Shown here piece after piece: positions 1-8,179 of a stretch of DNA of 64,000 nt. This DNA is from Crossiella sp. SN42 (GTDB lineage Bacteria; Actinomycetota; Actinomycetes; Mycobacteriales; Pseudonocardiaceae). Numbering within the stretch: position 1 is the stretch's first letter; the number at the start of each line of letters is the position of its first letter. The position numbers were made by a program, and so were the translations under genes. The notes beneath the pieces are model-generated. The model was not told the origin of the DNA. It was given only the letters and a program-made list of their open reading frames with translations, and did not search any database. Location of the stretch: assembly GCF_023897065.1 (NCBI RefSeq), contig NZ_JAMHIV010000023.1, positions 116,987 to 180,986 on the forward strand, written 5' to 3'.

Positions 1-74
1 AGTGAACGGACATGCGGCCAGCCCAGCAGCCAGGGGCGGTCCCGGTCTCGCGAGAACGCGACCAGGCAGTGGGC

Positions 75-533
75 TCAGCCCTCAGCCAGTTCCTTGAGGC
101 CGGCCAACGTCTGGTCGATGTTGCGCTTGTTGCGGGCCGCGCGGTCCTTGACGCCGACGATGCGGTTGAACAGCCACTTGATCACCGGGTTGCGCAGGTC
201 GACGAAGGACTCGGTGACCCGGCAGCCGGTGCCGGTGGGTTCGAGGGTCCAGGCCCAGTCGGCGACCCGGATCGGCCCGGCGGTGACGCGGTAGGCGAAC
301 GCGCGGCCGGGGTCGGCCTTGGTGACCCGGCAGGTGGTGGACCACTTGGCCTTGCCGACCTCGTTGTGGCCGCGGAAGCGGGCGCCGACCGCGGGACCGG
401 TGGCCGGGGGCAACCAGTCGGCGGCGCGGCACTCCGTGGTGAACCGGTGCTGGTTCGGCACGTCGGAGACCAGGGCGTAGACCGCGGCCGGGGTGGCCGC
501 GATGTCGGTGGTGCCGGCGATCTGCTTGGTCAT
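75..533 (-). CDS. SRPBCC (START-like) family protein
   Basis: A protein of 152 residues with the alternating strand/helix pattern of the SRPBCC helix-grip fold. It opens with a strand followed by 'AATPAAVYALVSDV', the usual start of polyketide cyclase/dehydrase-like members, and ends in a long amphipathic helix. I chose the ATG at 533 because GGAGG lies 8 bases upstream; a longer frame to 668 has no such site and would run into the neighbouring gene. Family members bind small hydrophobic ligands or act as cyclases, so the substrate cannot be inferred. It is co-directional with the SnoaL-like and AfsA-like genes and may belong to the same signalling or metabolite locus. Fold assignment is good, role unknown. 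Confidence 0.8.
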   Translation of the reverse strand: MTKQIAGTTDIAATPAAVYALVSDVPNQHRFTTECRAADWLPPATGPAVGARFRGHNEVGKAKWSTTCRVTKADPGRAFAYRVTAGPIRVADWAWTLEPTGTGCRVTESFVDLRNPVIKWLFNRIVGVKDRAARNKRNIDQTLAGLKELAEG

Positions 534-597
534 GTGGTGCCTCCGCTGGACGGGGGTGGCCGGGACCGCGCGCGCGGCGGACCCGGCCAGTGCGCCG

Positions 598-1020
598 TCA
601 GTAAATCGGATAAGCCCTGCCGAGTGCCATGGCGATGGCCAGGGTGTCCTCGACGACCCGGTACTCATGAATCAGCCCGGCCCGCACGGAAAGACTCACC
701 GCGAAATCCTGGGCGAACACGCGACCGGTTCCGGTGGCCCGGTATCGGCCGCCGCCGAAGACCACCGCATCATCACCGTCGACCAGGACCTTTCGCACGG
801 TCACCGCGTGGAACTCCAACCGGTGGAACAGTGCCAGGAAGAACGCCTCGATTTCCCGGCGGCCATGGGACCGCACCGGCCAGGGATCTCCCGGAATTTC
901 CGAGGAATGGCACTGCGCGTCCACGTGGAACAACTGTGCGATGCCCGCGGCATCCTGCGCACCGAATCGGGTGAGCAGTCGTTGCACCATTTCCAGCGTG
1001 GAGGACGTCCGATTCGTCAT
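598..1020 (-). CDS. SnoaL-like / NTF2-fold protein
   Basis: A 140-residue cone-shaped NTF2/SnoaL-type protein. The N-terminal helix 'MVQRLLTRFGAQDAAGIAQLF' leads into 'HVDAQCHS', and the segment 'REIEAFFLALFHRLEFHAVTVRKVLVDGDDAVVFG' is the usual alternation of helix and curved sheet. Such proteins are isomerases, cyclases or ligand binders in polyketide and steroid pathways. The start ATG (1018-1020) overlaps the stop codon of the afsA-like gene as ATGA, so translation is probably coupled to it. This coupling hints at a role in butyrolactone-type metabolism, but that is an inference. No catalytic residues can be assigned with confidence. Confidence 0.78.
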   Translation of the reverse strand: MTNRTSSTLEMVQRLLTRFGAQDAAGIAQLFHVDAQCHSSEIPGDPWPVRSHGRREIEAFFLALFHRLEFHAVTVRKVLVDGDDAVVFGGGRYRATGTGRVFAQDFAVSLSVRAGLIHEYRVVEDTLAIAMALGRAYPIY

Positions 1021-1907
1021 GACACCGGCCCGGCGCCGGGCGCCAGCCGCCAGGCCGCGGTCGCCGCCCGCTGGCCGTCCTGCTCCACCGCGACCCAGCA
1101 CATGCCGTTCGCGGTGCGCAGCACGCTCACCTCGGCCGGCCGGTCCAGCTCGACGAACCGGCCGGTGCGGGCCTGGCAGGAGACCAGGTATCCGGGACCC
1201 ACGACGGCCCGGACCGCCTGGCGCATGGCCGCGAAGACCACCATGCCCGGCACGTGGTCGACCGCGTGGTCGAACAACGCCGGATGGCTGGCATCCACCA
1301 GCAGGCCCCAGCGGTTCGCCTTGTTCACGCTGGTCAACAACACGTCCCTGACATCGCGCCTGCCCACCAGTTCCGGCGGCACCGGCGCCGGCCGCTCACC
1401 GGCCGCCTGGCTGGGCACCCTTGGCGGGCGCAGCCTGGCGTACACCGCGGGCGGCAGCGCGCCCAGCGTGCCGCCGCCCTGACCGAACCGGCGGCCCTCC
1501 CGGTACAGCTCGGCCTCCACCGCGAGCGTGGAGGCGTGCCCCGGCCGAACCCTCGGATCCCTGGTGCGCACCACCAGCTGGATGTCGACCGGCCGGTCGC
1601 CGGCCCGCAGCGCCGCAGGATCGACGGCGTAACTCATTCCGCGCATGACGAACTTGTGGTCCAGCGGTATGTCCCAACCCGTATGGGCAATCAACAGCCC
1701 GGTTTGGCGAATGGTCTCCAGTATCAGCAGCGGGTCGGCCCGGCCCTGTTCTGGCTGGTAGAAGGCGTGCGCCCGGGGTAGCTGGGCACAGATCCGGAAG
1801 TCGCCGGTGCGGCGGCGCACCCATCTGGTCAGCAGCACCTCGGCCACGGACTCGCGATGCACCAGCCTGCGCGGTACGGTCGTGTCGAATCCCTCCTCTC
1901 CACTCAT
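1017..1907 (-). CDS. AfsA-like gamma-butyrolactone biosynthesis protein (A-factor hotdog repeat)
   Basis: A 296-residue AfsA/ScbA-type enzyme with two hotdog-fold halves. Signature segments are 'RRLVHRESVAEVLLT' near the N terminus, 'DPLLILETIRQTGLLIAHTGWDIPLDHKFVM' in the first half, and 'DASHPALFDHAVDHVPGMVVFAAMRQAVRA' in the second. In streptomycetes AfsA condenses a beta-ketoacyl chain with dihydroxyacetone phosphate, the committed step to gamma-butyrolactone hormones. The start at 1907 gives the usual family length. In-frame ATGs at 1970 and 1982 would lengthen it and place the start inside the candidate operator. It is divergent from the receptor-like TetR gene, the classical arrangement. 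Its stop overlaps the next gene's start by 4 bases. Confidence 0.87.
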   Translation of the reverse strand: MSGEEGFDTTVPRRLVHRESVAEVLLTRWVRRRTGDFRICAQLPRAHAFYQPEQGRADPLLILETIRQTGLLIAHTGWDIPLDHKFVMRGMSYAVDPAALRAGDRPVDIQLVVRTRDPRVRPGHASTLAVEAELYREGRRFGQGGGTLGALPPAVYARLRPPRVPSQAAGERPAPVPPELVGRRDVRDVLLTSVNKANRWGLLVDASHPALFDHAVDHVPGMVVFAAMRQAVRAVVGPGYLVSCQARTGRFVELDRPAEVSVLRTANGMCWVAVEQDGQRAATAAWRLAPGAGPVS

Positions 1908-1977
1908 TTCGAGTGCAACGAATAGTGAGTCTTTGCTCTTCGGCACCTGGTCGTTGCCCAACCGCAACATGTCGGCC

Positions 1978-1999
1978 AACATACCGGTACAGATTAGTT
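1978..1999. promoter_or_regulatory. Candidate butyrolactone autoregulatory element (ARE)
   Basis: A 22-base imperfect palindrome lies between the divergent afsA-like and receptor-like genes. Its left arm AACATACCGGT resembles the CCGGTATGTT half-site bound by ArpA/ScbR receptors; the right arm ACAGATTAGTT matches the symmetric partner at 7 of 11 positions. The location, 35 bases before the receptor start and upstream of the afsA-like start at 1907, suits repression of one or both promoters. Binding is inferred. Confidence 0.45.
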
Positions 2000-2034
2000 T
2001 CGACGGCAAGAACACCTGGATGGCGGAGCAGTCG

Positions 2035-2706
2035 ATGTTCAAGCGTGAACAATCGAGCAACACGAAGCAAAGCCTGCTGCTGGCGGCAGCGAACACTTTC
2101 GACCGGAAGGGCTTTCTCGGTACCAATCTCACCGACGTTTGCGCAAGTGCGGGCGTCACAAAAGGGGCTCTGTACTGCCATTTTCCCTCGAAGGAAGCAC
2201 TCGCGGTCGCTTTGATCGAGACCCAGTTACGTCTCTGGCACGAAGTCCACCACCATTTGGCCCAGCAGCCATTGAGCCCGATGCAGTCGCTCATCGATCT
2301 CTCACACGAGTTCGGCAACCGGTTGCGCACCGATGTGCGGGCCAGGGTGGGCGTCCGGCTGCTCTTCGAGGCCGACCTGTTCGACCGCGAGGCGGGCGGT
2401 CAGTTCCACGGCTGGGTCACCATGGTCCGCGATCTGTTGATCTTGGCGGGCGCGGCTGGGCAGCTACGGCCCGAGGTGCATCCGAGGGAGGCCGCGGAGT
2501 CCCTGGTGGCCGCCTTCACCGGCACCCAGCTGCTGTCCAGGGCGACCAGTGGACATGACGACCTGACGGCCAAGTTCACCGCGCTGTGGCGGCTGTGGCT
2601 GCCCGCCCTGGTGGTGCCCTCGGCCTTGGTCACGCTGCGCATCGGCCCACCGGTGAGCGAGCCGGAAGTCTTCGTGCCGGTCCAACAAACCGCCGGTATC
2701 ACCTGA
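2035..2706 (+). CDS. TetR-family gamma-butyrolactone receptor-like regulator
   Basis: A 223-residue TetR protein with an N-terminal helix-turn-helix: 'SLLLAAANTFDRKGFLGTNLTDVCASAGVTKGALYCHFPSKEALA'. The phrase 'GVTKGALY.HF.SKEALA' followed by a Trp-containing helix is typical of ArpA, ScbR and BarA receptors, which release DNA on binding a gamma-butyrolactone. ATG 2035 is preceded by GGAG with 6-base spacing; an ATG at 2020 is possible but lacks a ribosome site. It is divergent from the afsA-like gene across a possible ARE, so it is expected to repress itself and the synthase. It could instead be a pseudo-receptor that binds antibiotics; sequence alone does not decide. Confidence 0.85.
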   Translation: MFKREQSSNTKQSLLLAAANTFDRKGFLGTNLTDVCASAGVTKGALYCHFPSKEALAVALIETQLRLWHEVHHHLAQQPLSPMQSLIDLSHEFGNRLRTDVRARVGVRLLFEADLFDREAGGQFHGWVTMVRDLLILAGAAGQLRPEVHPREAAESLVAAFTGTQLLSRATSGHDDLTAKFTALWRLWLPALVVPSALVTLRIGPPVSEPEVFVPVQQTAGIT

Positions 2707-2750
2707 TCTGATCCGGCCACGGCGGCGGCGGGCGCGGCAGGGTGAGGACC

Positions 2751-3242
2751 ATGCGCGACAAGAGGTCCCGCCCGGCAAGCACCGCCGTCGACTGGCAGGA
2801 GTGCCTGCGCCTGCGGCCCGCGCTGCTGCGGCTGGCCAGACAACGCTGCCCAGCCGGCGCCGAACCCGAGGACCTGGTGCACGAGGCACTCACCCAGGCC
2901 GCCGAGCTCGGCCGGGTGCCACCGGACCGGCTGGCCGCGTTCCTGGCCCTGGTGGTCGGCAGGCTGTGCGCGGAGGAACACCGGCGGCAGCACGAGGACG
3001 CGGCCCTGTTCGACCACCCCCGGCTCCGGCCGAGCACCCCGGAGGATCCGACCGAACGGGTCAACGACCGGTTGGAGGGACGCTGGTTCCGGCAGCGGCT
3101 GCGGGACTTCTCCACCCGCGACCGCAACCTGCTGCTGCTCTTCGCCGACGGCCTGCCGCACACCGAGATCGCCAGGGAGCTGCGCACCACGGTGGGCGCG
3201 ACGCAGTCGGCGCTGCATCGCATCCGGGAGAGGTTGCGTTAG
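2751..3242 (+). CDS. ECF-like sigma factor / sigma-70 region 4 protein
   Basis: A 163-residue protein resembling a compact sigma factor. An N-terminal region-2-like helix bundle contains 'RLRPALLRLARQRCPAGAEPEDLVHEALTQAAEL', with 'EDLVHEAL' at the usual 'DLVQEAF' position. The C-terminal region-4-like HTH reads 'LLLFADGLPHTEIARELRTTVGATQSALHRIRERLR'. It starts 44 bases after the receptor gene. ATG 2751 is preceded closely by GTGAGG; GTG 2742 is an alternative. No anti-sigma gene is adjacent. Family assignment is reasonable; the regulon is unknown. Confidence 0.75.
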   Translation: MRDKRSRPASTAVDWQECLRLRPALLRLARQRCPAGAEPEDLVHEALTQAAELGRVPPDRLAAFLALVVGRLCAEEHRRQHEDAALFDHPRLRPSTPEDPTERVNDRLEGRWFRQRLRDFSTRDRNLLLLFADGLPHTEIARELRTTVGATQSALHRIRERLR

Positions 3243-3300
3243 GTCACAAGTCAGTGGTGGGAGCAACGGGTGGGTGAACTCGGCTGCTAGATGTACGGAC

Positions 3301-4494
3301 ATGCGGGTTCACCACCTCAACTGCGCGAGCATGGCTCCGCTCGGCGGGCGGCTGATCAACGGCGACGCCCCGCCGCACCGGGCGGCCCGGCTGGTCGCGC
3401 ACTGCCTGCTGATCGAGACCGAGCAGGGCCTGGTGCTGGTGGACACCGGGCTCGGGCTCGACGACCTGCGCTCGCCGGGCAGGCTGGGCGCGCTGTTCCG
3501 GCTTTCCTGCCGGCCGAAGCTGGCCGAGAGTGAGACCGCGGTCCGGCAGATCGCCCGACTGGGTTATTCACCGGCGGACGTCCGGCACATCGTGCTGACC
3601 CACCTGGACCTGGACCACGCGGGCGGGATCGCGGATTTCCCGCAGGCCAAGGTGCACGTGCATGCCGAGGAATACGCCGCGGCAATGGCCAGGCGAACCT
3701 TGGGGGAACGTTCGCGCTATGTGCCGGCGCAATGGGCGCACGGCCCGGACTGGGCCACATACGACCGGACCGGAGGCGAGGGCTGGTTCGGCTTCGAGGC
3801 GGTGCGGCAACTCGACGGACTTCCGCCGGAGATCCTGCTGATTCCACTGGCTGGACACAGCCACGGCCATAGTGGAGTCGCGGTGGCGGCCGACGGCGAC
3901 CGCTGGCTGTTGCATGCCGGGGACGCCTACTTCTTCCACGGCGAGGTCAATGGGCGGCCGTCTCGCGGCACCCCGGGGCTGGACCTATTCCAATCCGTGG
4001 TGGCGGTCAACCGGACAAAACGTCTGGACAACCTGCGCAGGCTGCACGCGCTGGCGGCGGCGCAACCCCAGCGGATTCAGGTCTTTTCCGCGCACGATCC
4101 GCTGGAGTTCGAACGCTGTGGTTCCGCGAACTCAGGAAGCGTGGGCTTCCTGGAACTTCACGACCAGCTCCTGCGGAATGCGGCCGCGCTCGGAGACCTG
4201 GTGGCCCTGGGTGCGGGCCCACTGCCGAATCTCCTGGTTGCGGTCGCGCTCGCCGGCGGCCTTGGCACCGCCGCCGCGGGTGGCCCGCTGCTTGCGGCCA
4301 CCGGTGCGCCGGGCCGCGGCGACATACGCCGCAACGGCGTCGCGAAGAGCCGCCGCATTGTCCGCGGACAGGTCGATGACATAGTCGACGCCGTCGAGCC
4401 CGAAGGAGACGCTCTCCTCAGCCTTCGACCCGTCGAGGTCGTCCACCAGCTCGACCGTGACTTTCTCCGCCATTTGCACTCCCCGTTTGGATAG
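3301..4494 (+). CDS. MBL-fold metallo-hydrolase (lactonase-like) with antisense C-terminal extension
   Basis: Residues 1 to about 275 form a complete metallo-beta-lactamase domain of the AHL-lactonase/GloB type. The metal motif is 'THLDLDHAGG' (HxDxDH, so the usual second His is Asp), followed by 'AGHSHGHSG', 'LLHAGDAYF' and the terminal 'FSAHDP' that normally closes this family. Relatives are about 280 residues long. Here no stop occurs and about 120 further residues are read entirely antisense through lsr2, giving 397 residues. The extension is probably unselected sequence left by loss of the native stop. ATG 3301 is chosen; GTG 3274 is in frame. Its position beside the GBL genes makes a butyrolactone lactonase an attractive guess, unproven. 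Confidence 0.8.
   Translation: MRVHHLNCASMAPLGGRLINGDAPPHRAARLVAHCLLIETEQGLVLVDTGLGLDDLRSPGRLGALFRLSCRPKLAESETAVRQIARLGYSPADVRHIVLTHLDLDHAGGIADFPQAKVHVHAEEYAAAMARRTLGERSRYVPAQWAHGPDWATYDRTGGEGWFGFEAVRQLDGLPPEILLIPLAGHSHGHSGVAVAADGDRWLLHAGDAYFFHGEVNGRPSRGTPGLDLFQSVVAVNRTKRLDNLRRLHALAAAQPQRIQVFSAHDPLEFERCGSANSGSVGFLELHDQLLRNAAALGDLVALGAGPLPNLLVAVALAGGLGTAAAGGPLLAATGAPGRGDIRRNGVAKSRRIVRGQVDDIVDAVEPEGDALLSLRPVEVVHQLDRDFLRHLHSPFG
4132..4473 (-). CDS. lsr2: Lsr2-family nucleoid-associated protein
   Basis: A 113-residue Lsr2 protein, the actinobacterial H-NS counterpart that coats AT-rich and horizontally acquired DNA. The N-terminal dimerisation sheet is 'KVTVELVDDLDGSKAEESVSFGLDGVDYVIDL'. A basic linker rich in Arg and Gly follows. 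The C-terminal DNA-binding domain is 'IRQWARTQGHQVSERGRIP', with the AT-hook-like RGR that inserts in the minor groove. ATG 4473 has GGGGAG five bases upstream; GTG 4479 is an alternative. The whole gene lies inside the 3' part of the opposing MBL-fold frame. Actinomycetes often carry several lsr2 copies, so this may not be the main one. Confidence 0.9.
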   Translation of the reverse strand: MAEKVTVELVDDLDGSKAEESVSFGLDGVDYVIDLSADNAAALRDAVAAYVAAARRTGGRKQRATRGGGAKAAGERDRNQEIRQWARTQGHQVSERGRIPQELVVKFQEAHAS

Positions 4495-4603
4495 GTGGCT
4501 CGTGGCAGTAAATATCCGAACGGGCGTGAAGTCAAATTTCCAGGTGGGTCAGCAACCAGGATGTGACCGGATCGCGTGATGGGGCAACGGAATCATAAAC
4601 CCT

Positions 4604-5281
4604 TCACCGAGCGGCCGCGCCGTGGTAGAAGAAATCTCCGAAGCCGATGGTGAAGACCAGCAGGCCATAGAGCCCGTGCTCCACCCAGGCGGCGAACAGC
4701 GAGCGGGTGCGCCGGTATCGGTTGCTGAAGATCCAGCCGCCGATGACGGTGAGTACCACGCTGAGCACGTTGCCGAAGATGATGTGCACGAAACCGAAGG
4801 CAGCGGCACTCGCCGCGACCATTCCCAGGCCGTTGCCGAACACCGGCGCGTACCGGTGGAACAGGAACGCCCGGAAGATGAGTTCCTGCGGGTAGACCGA
4901 CAGCAGCGGGTACAACACCATGATGAACAGCCACACCGTCGGGTTGTTCCTGGGCAGCTCGAACAGGCGTTCCGGGCTGAACAGCCACAGCGAGACCAGG
5001 CCGAGCGCGGCGGTGGCCCCCCACAGCAGCAGCATCCTCGGCAGCACCGGCCACAGCGCGGAGGCCCGCCAGAAGTTCGACCGGTCGAAGTCCGGCTGCC
5101 GGCGCAGGTAGACCACCGCGGTGATGCCGAGCACCACCAGCAGCGGAATGGGCCCGCCGGGAATGCGGAAGACGGTGTAGACCGAGACCGCCCCGAAGAA
5201 CAACAGGAGGAACTCGGCGGCCAGGTAGTTGCGGCGACTCCGGCCGACACCGGGAGCGACCGCGTCGGCGGTGGTCGTCAT
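4604..5281 (-). CDS. CPBP-family intramembrane glutamic endopeptidase
   Basis: A 225-residue polytopic membrane protein with about six hydrophobic segments. The CPBP (Abi, PF02517-type) motifs are present: 'YPQELIFRAFLFHRY', which keeps the glutamate and arginine of motif 1 (QExxFR in place of EExxFR), and 'FGFVHIIFGNVLSVVLTVIGGWIF' with the motif-2 histidine. Relatives are related to the Rce1 prenyl-protein protease and include bacteriocin self-immunity factors. The start ATG at 5281 gives the normal family length. The gene stands between lsr2 and a LysR regulator without clear operon partners, so its substrate is unknown. Confidence 0.83.
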   Translation of the reverse strand: MTTTADAVAPGVGRSRRNYLAAEFLLLFFGAVSVYTVFRIPGGPIPLLVVLGITAVVYLRRQPDFDRSNFWRASALWPVLPRMLLLWGATAALGLVSLWLFSPERLFELPRNNPTVWLFIMVLYPLLSVYPQELIFRAFLFHRYAPVFGNGLGMVAASAAAFGFVHIIFGNVLSVVLTVIGGWIFSNRYRRTRSLFAAWVEHGLYGLLVFTIGFGDFFYHGAAAR

Positions 5282-5317
5282 GCCTGCCGACTTTACCGAG
5301 GGAAACTGAGGATCTCT

Positions 5318-6280
5318 TCAGCTTCTGGGCGGCCAGTGCCCGCCGCGCAGCCGCCCTTCCCGAATCGCCCGCGCCCAGTAGTCTCCGGCCCGCGCGGCCA
5401 GCTCGGCGTAATGCGCGCAGGCCGCGCCGAGCGCGCTGTCCACCACGTCAGCAGGCAGCCTGCCCAGCCAGGCCGCCCACACCGGGCGGTGGATCGGCGG
5501 GTCGACCGGCAGCACCACCACGTTGTCATCCGGCCAGGCCGCGGCCAGCGGGGCGGCCAGGCTGACCGCCTGGCCCGAGGAGACCAGGTTGCGCACCGTG
5601 TTCGAGGAGTCGGCCACGTGCAACACGTGCGGGCGAATTCCGGCCGAGGTGAACACCGCGGCGCACACCTGGGCCAGCACGGTGTCCGGCGGCGGCGCCA
5701 CCCAGCGGTCGGCGGCCAGCTCGGCCAGGTGCACGGACTCGGCGGAAGCGCACCGGTGGGCGGCCGAAAGGGCCACGTAAATCGGTTCATGCAACAGAAT
5801 TTCGGCTTGGGCACCCGGCGGTAACGAGGGTTGCGTCCCCGGCGGGCCGTAGCCGAGGACAAGATCGACTTCCCCGCGTTCCAGCGCCTGCACGGCCAGG
5901 TCGGGGGTGGTGGTCAGGGTGGCCACCTGGACCTCGGGCAGGGCCTGGGTGAGCCGGGCGGTCAGCTCGGAGACGCCGATCGGGTAGGTGGCCAGCCGGA
6001 GCTGCACCTGACCATGGCCAGCGGCGGTGACATCGGCCCTGAGCTGCTCGGCAAGCTCCTCGGCGCGCCTGGCGTGGGTGTAGAGGGCGTGCCCGGCCGG
6101 GGTGAGCGAGACCGCGCGGGTGCTGCGCCGCAGCAGGCTCACGCCAAGGCTGCGTTCCAGCCGCTGCACCTGGCGGGACAGACCGGACTGCGGAACACCC
6201 AGACGTGCCGCGGCGCGGGTGAAGTTCAGCTCCTCCGCGAGCACCCGGAACGCCTTAAGATGCCGGAACTCGATATCCAT
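5318..6280 (-). CDS. LysR-family transcriptional regulator
   Basis: A 320-residue LysR regulator. The N-terminal winged HTH reads 'FRHLKAFRVLAEELNFTRAAARLGVPQSGLSRQVQRLERSLGVSLLRRS', a textbook LTTR start, followed by a linker helix and a two-lobed periplasmic-binding-like effector domain. I prefer the ATG at 6280, which has GGA 5-7 bases upstream, over the one at 6286. It is divergent from the secreted protease gene at 6436 and may regulate it, as LysR proteins commonly control the divergent neighbour. The inducer cannot be predicted. Confidence 0.88.
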   Translation of the reverse strand: MDIEFRHLKAFRVLAEELNFTRAAARLGVPQSGLSRQVQRLERSLGVSLLRRSTRAVSLTPAGHALYTHARRAEELAEQLRADVTAAGHGQVQLRLATYPIGVSELTARLTQALPEVQVATLTTTPDLAVQALERGEVDLVLGYGPPGTQPSLPPGAQAEILLHEPIYVALSAAHRCASAESVHLAELAADRWVAPPPDTVLAQVCAAVFTSAGIRPHVLHVADSSNTVRNLVSSGQAVSLAAPLAAAWPDDNVVVLPVDPPIHRPVWAAWLGRLPADVVDSALGAACAHYAELAARAGDYWARAIREGRLRGGHWPPRS

Positions 6281-6435
6281 GCTCATCCTGCATCAATCTT
6301 GGTCACCCGTTGGTATTTCCGCTTGTCCGTCGGCCACTGCTGCAATGCGCGCGGCGCATAACCGCAGTTCGTTCCGTGAGCGTGCCGCTTGGACACGGAC
6401 GTGTCCAGCCGGGTCACGTCGAGGAGGCAATGAAC

Positions 6436-8166
6436 GTGAAGGTCAAGAAAATCCTGACAGCCGGGCTGGCTGTGCCGGTCGTGGCAGGTTCCCTGCTGCT
6501 GGCCGGTGGCCCGGCGGGTGCCGCGGGCACGGCATCCCAGCAGGCTCAGTCCGACTACACCGTGCTGGTCGCCGACGGCGCCAGCCGGGAGGCCGCGATC
6601 CGCGCGGTGCAGGCTGCCGGCGGCACCGTGACCAAGGAGAACGCCGCGATCGGCGCCCTGGTCGTGCGGGCCCCGCAGCAGGGCTTCATCACCCAGGTCG
6701 CCGGGTCCACGGACTTGGGCGGCGCGACCAGGGCGCGGCCGGTTGGCCAGGCGCCCAAGCAGAAGCTGGAGAAGGCCAAGCGGGACGCGGTCGAGAAGGA
6801 GTCCGCTGGCAAGCAGGGTCCGGCCGAGGCCAAGGTCCAGCAGTCCGGCATGGACCCGCTGGACGACAAGCTGTGGGGCCTGAAGATGCTCCGCTCCGAC
6901 CTGGCCCGCTCGAAGCAGCCGGGTGACAAGCGGGTCACCGTCGGCATCCTGGACACCGGCGTGGACGGCAACCACCCGGACATCGCGCCGAACTTCTCCA
7001 AGGAGCTGTCCCGCAACTTCACCACGGACCTCCCCTACGACGAGAACGGCGCCGAGGTCGACGGCGAGTGCGAGTTCCGCGGCTGTGTGGACCCCAACGA
7101 CCATGACGACAGCGGCCACGGCACGCACGTCGCGGGCACCATCGGCGCGGCGGTCAACGGCTTCGGCGTCTCCGGCGTCGCGCCCGGCGTCACGCTGGTG
7201 AACATCCGCGGCGGCCAGGACAGCGGCTACTTCTTCCTGCAGCCGGTCATCGACGCGCTGACCTACGGCGCGGACGCGGGCCTGGACGTGATCAACATGT
7301 CCTTCTACGTCGACCCGTGGGCGTTCAACTGCGTGGCCAACCCGGCCGACACCCCTGAGCAGCAGCAGGAGCAGCGCGCCACCATCAAGGCGATCAACCG
7401 CGCGCTGAACTACGCGCACAACAAGGGCGTCACCCTGGTCGGCGCGCTGGGCAACAACCACGAGGACCTCGGCAAGCCGCGGACCGACAAGTCCAGCCCG
7501 AACTTCCCGGCGGGCAACACCCACGAGCGTCCGATCGACAACGCGTCCTGCTTCGACCTGCCGGTCGAGGGCGCGCACACCATCGGCGTGTCCAGCCTCG
7601 GCCCGTCGGGCAAGAAGTCGGACTTCTCCAACTACGGCCTGGAGCAGATCTCGGTGGCCGCCCCCGGCGGTTACACCCGCGACTACTTCGGCACCCCGTG
7701 GTTCAACGCCAACGAGAACCGCATCCTGTCCTCGTACCCGAAGAACGTGCTGCAGGCCGAGAAGCTGGTCGACGCCGAGGGCAACATCACCCCGGACGGT
7801 GTCAAGGCGGGCGTGACCAAGTACGTGCAGGGCGACAAGGTGGGTTACTACCACTACCTGCAGGGCACCTCGATGGCCTCCCCGCACGCGGCCGGTGTGG
7901 CGGCGCTGATCGTCAGCCAGTACGGCAAGAAGGACCGGAAGAACCCGGGCCTGACCATGTCCCCGGACAAGGTGGAGAAGGTGCTCTACGGCACCGCGCA
8001 GAAGCGCGCCTGCCCGACCCCGCGCACGGTGGACTACCTGAAGGAGGGCCGGAGCGCGGAGTTCACGGCCACCTGTGAGGGTGACACCAAGTTCAACGGG
8101 TTCTACGGGCACGGCATCGTGGACGCGTGGAACGCGGTGACCCGCGGCGCGGAGTTCGCCCGGTAG
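6436..8166 (+). CDS. Secreted subtilisin-like serine protease (peptidase S8)
   Basis: A secreted S8 protease of about 576 residues. A Sec signal ('KKILTAGLAVPVVAGSLLLAGGPAGAAG') is followed by an inhibitor-I9-like propeptide, a charged Lys/Glu/Gln-rich linker and the catalytic domain. The triad is visible: Asp in 'GILDTGVDGNHPD' (about residue 172), His in 'DSGHGTHVAG' (about 229) and Ser in 'GTSMASPHAAG' (about 478). Several Cys in the mature part could form disulphides. GTG 6436 sits 8 bases after GAGGAGG; the ATG at 6430 is only two bases from it and so is less likely. It is divergent from the LysR gene and probably acts in extracellular protein degradation. Confidence 0.9.
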   Translation: MKVKKILTAGLAVPVVAGSLLLAGGPAGAAGTASQQAQSDYTVLVADGASREAAIRAVQAAGGTVTKENAAIGALVVRAPQQGFITQVAGSTDLGGATRARPVGQAPKQKLEKAKRDAVEKESAGKQGPAEAKVQQSGMDPLDDKLWGLKMLRSDLARSKQPGDKRVTVGILDTGVDGNHPDIAPNFSKELSRNFTTDLPYDENGAEVDGECEFRGCVDPNDHDDSGHGTHVAGTIGAAVNGFGVSGVAPGVTLVNIRGGQDSGYFFLQPVIDALTYGADAGLDVINMSFYVDPWAFNCVANPADTPEQQQEQRATIKAINRALNYAHNKGVTLVGALGNNHEDLGKPRTDKSSPNFPAGNTHERPIDNASCFDLPVEGAHTIGVSSLGPSGKKSDFSNYGLEQISVAAPGGYTRDYFGTPWFNANENRILSSYPKNVLQAEKLVDAEGNITPDGVKAGVTKYVQGDKVGYYHYLQGTSMASPHAAGVAALIVSQYGKKDRKNPGLTMSPDKVEKVLYGTAQKRACPTPRTVDYLKEGRSAEFTATCEGDTKFNGFYGHGIVDAWNAVTRGAEFAR

Positions 8167-8179
8167 TCAGTGGTTTTGC

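Noticed and set aside
6283..8112. A 609-residue minus-strand frame opposite the protease gene
   Set aside because: Val/Arg/Gly/His-rich shadow of a high-GC gene; the plus strand encodes a full S8 protease with an intact catalytic triad.
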